Shown here piece by piece: positions 15,054-15,463 of a stretch of 15,463 nt of DNA. The notes below the pieces were generated by a model, which was not told where the DNA came from, did no database searches, and saw only the letters and a program-made list of their open reading frames with translations. Position 1 is the stretch's first letter, and each line of letters begins with the position of its first letter. A program made the position numbers and the translations under genes. The stretch lies in the NCBI GenBank assembly GCA_003153955.1, contig PMCB01000124.1, forward strand, positions 30,845 through 46,307, read 5' to 3'. Origin of the DNA: Dehalococcoidia bacterium (GTDB lineage Bacteria; Chloroflexota; Dehalococcoidia; Dehalococcoidales; Fen-1064).

Positions 15054-15463
15054 ATGTATAAAAAGGGCGAGTTTGTTTACGGCTACGAAATAATTGAGCC
15101 TCTGGGTACGGGCGCCATTTGTCAGACTTATAAGGCAATCGGGCCCAATGGCAAGTTCGTGACAATGAAATTCCCGTCGCTGGCTATGGTCGGTGACGCA
15201 TCCACTTATGAACGATTTTTACGCGAAGCTAAAATAGGTAAACAACTGGTTCACCCGGCTATTCCGCGCACTATTGCTCTGTTTGAAAACTGCGAGGCTC
15301 CCTGTTTGATTTTGGAATACATCGAAGGGCAAACCCTGCGCTCTATTTTAGCCGACCATGCGCCGTTTTCTCTGGAAGAAGCATCCTGGATTACCCGTCA
15401 GCTTGCCTCCGCCCTGACCTACCTGCACAATCACGGCGTTTATCACCGGGATTTAAAACCCGA
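15054..15463 (+). CDS. Hanks-type Ser/Thr protein kinase, N-terminal part (runs off window)
   Basis: The 136 visible residues are the N-lobe and the start of the catalytic loop of a eukaryotic-like Ser/Thr kinase. A glycine-rich loop (LGTGAICQTYKA, 17-28) is followed by ATP-anchoring K39 in VTMKF, the alpha-C Glu E58 in FLREAKIG, the hinge LILEYIEGQTL and the catalytic motif HRDLKP with D133 at the window end. The glycine loop keeps only its first two glycines. An in-frame TGA closes the frame just upstream, so the ATG at 15054 is the first possible ATG start; no strong Shine-Dalgarno is present. It follows the KimA-like gene by 86 bases and shares its direction with the PP2C gene, giving a kinase/phosphatase pair around the importer. 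The C-lobe and any sensor domains lie beyond the window. Confidence 0.93.
   Translation, partial: MYKKGEFVYGYEIIEPLGTGAICQTYKAIGPNGKFVTMKFPSLAMVGDASTYERFLREAKIGKQLVHPAIPRTIALFENCEAPCLILEYIEGQTLRSILADHAPFSLEEASWITRQLASALTYLHNHGVYHRDLKP

Overview
The window comes from a bacterial chromosome with moderate GC and mostly clear Shine-Dalgarno sequences. No rRNA, tRNA, CRISPR array or complete mobile element is visible. The lineage cannot be fixed from the sequence. The mix of PAS-rich cytoplasmic kinases, a UbiB/ABC1 kinase, Hanks-type kinase and PP2C genes, nitroreductase debris and small stress proteins would suit a free-living sediment or groundwater bacterium. Chloroflexota is one guess, held with low confidence.

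Layout. (1) Positions 1-4457, minus strand: a signalling cluster. Reading in transcription order it holds a 927-residue soluble histidine kinase with five PAS domains, a single-domain response regulator overlapping its 3' end, a REC-PAS protein with no output domain, and a second REC gene cut by the window edge. (2) 4516-7945, minus strand: an envelope group, with a DUF502-like membrane protein, a UbiB/ABC1 atypical kinase and a voltage-sensor-like four-helix membrane protein. (3) 8010-10319, minus strand: a run of small genes, namely a 72-residue unknown, a triple-BON protein, a PRC-barrel protein, a 48-residue charged protein, a 53-residue Lmo0937-type membrane protein, a 57-residue basic protein and a DUF1508 (YegP-like) protein. 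Each has its own ribosome binding site, and the set resembles general or osmotic stress loci. (4) 10320-10616: the divergent control region. (5) 10617-11366, plus strand: a NarL/FixJ-type regulator whose receiver has lost the acidic pocket and carries Glu at the phosphorylation site. (6) 11367-11999: non-coding apart from the frameshifted remnant of a nitroreductase gene on the minus strand. (7) 12000-15463, plus strand: a PP2C phosphatase, a KimA-type potassium importer with an acidic N-terminal extension, and the start of a Hanks-type Ser/Thr kinase that runs off the window.

How the parts may work together. Most genes are regulatory or envelope/stress related. Phosphatase, K+ importer and Ser/Thr kinase in one direction suggest reversible phosphorylation acting on potassium uptake, an osmotic theme that fits the BON, PRC, Lmo0937 and DUF1508 cluster across the divergent region. 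The atypical LuxR-type regulator sits head-to-head with that cluster and is its most obvious candidate regulator. These functional links are inferences from gene order. The most unusual sequence features are the tandem PAS amplification in the kinase, the degenerate receiver, the internal duplication in the voltage-sensor-like protein, and the K+ importer flanked by phosphatase and kinase genes.
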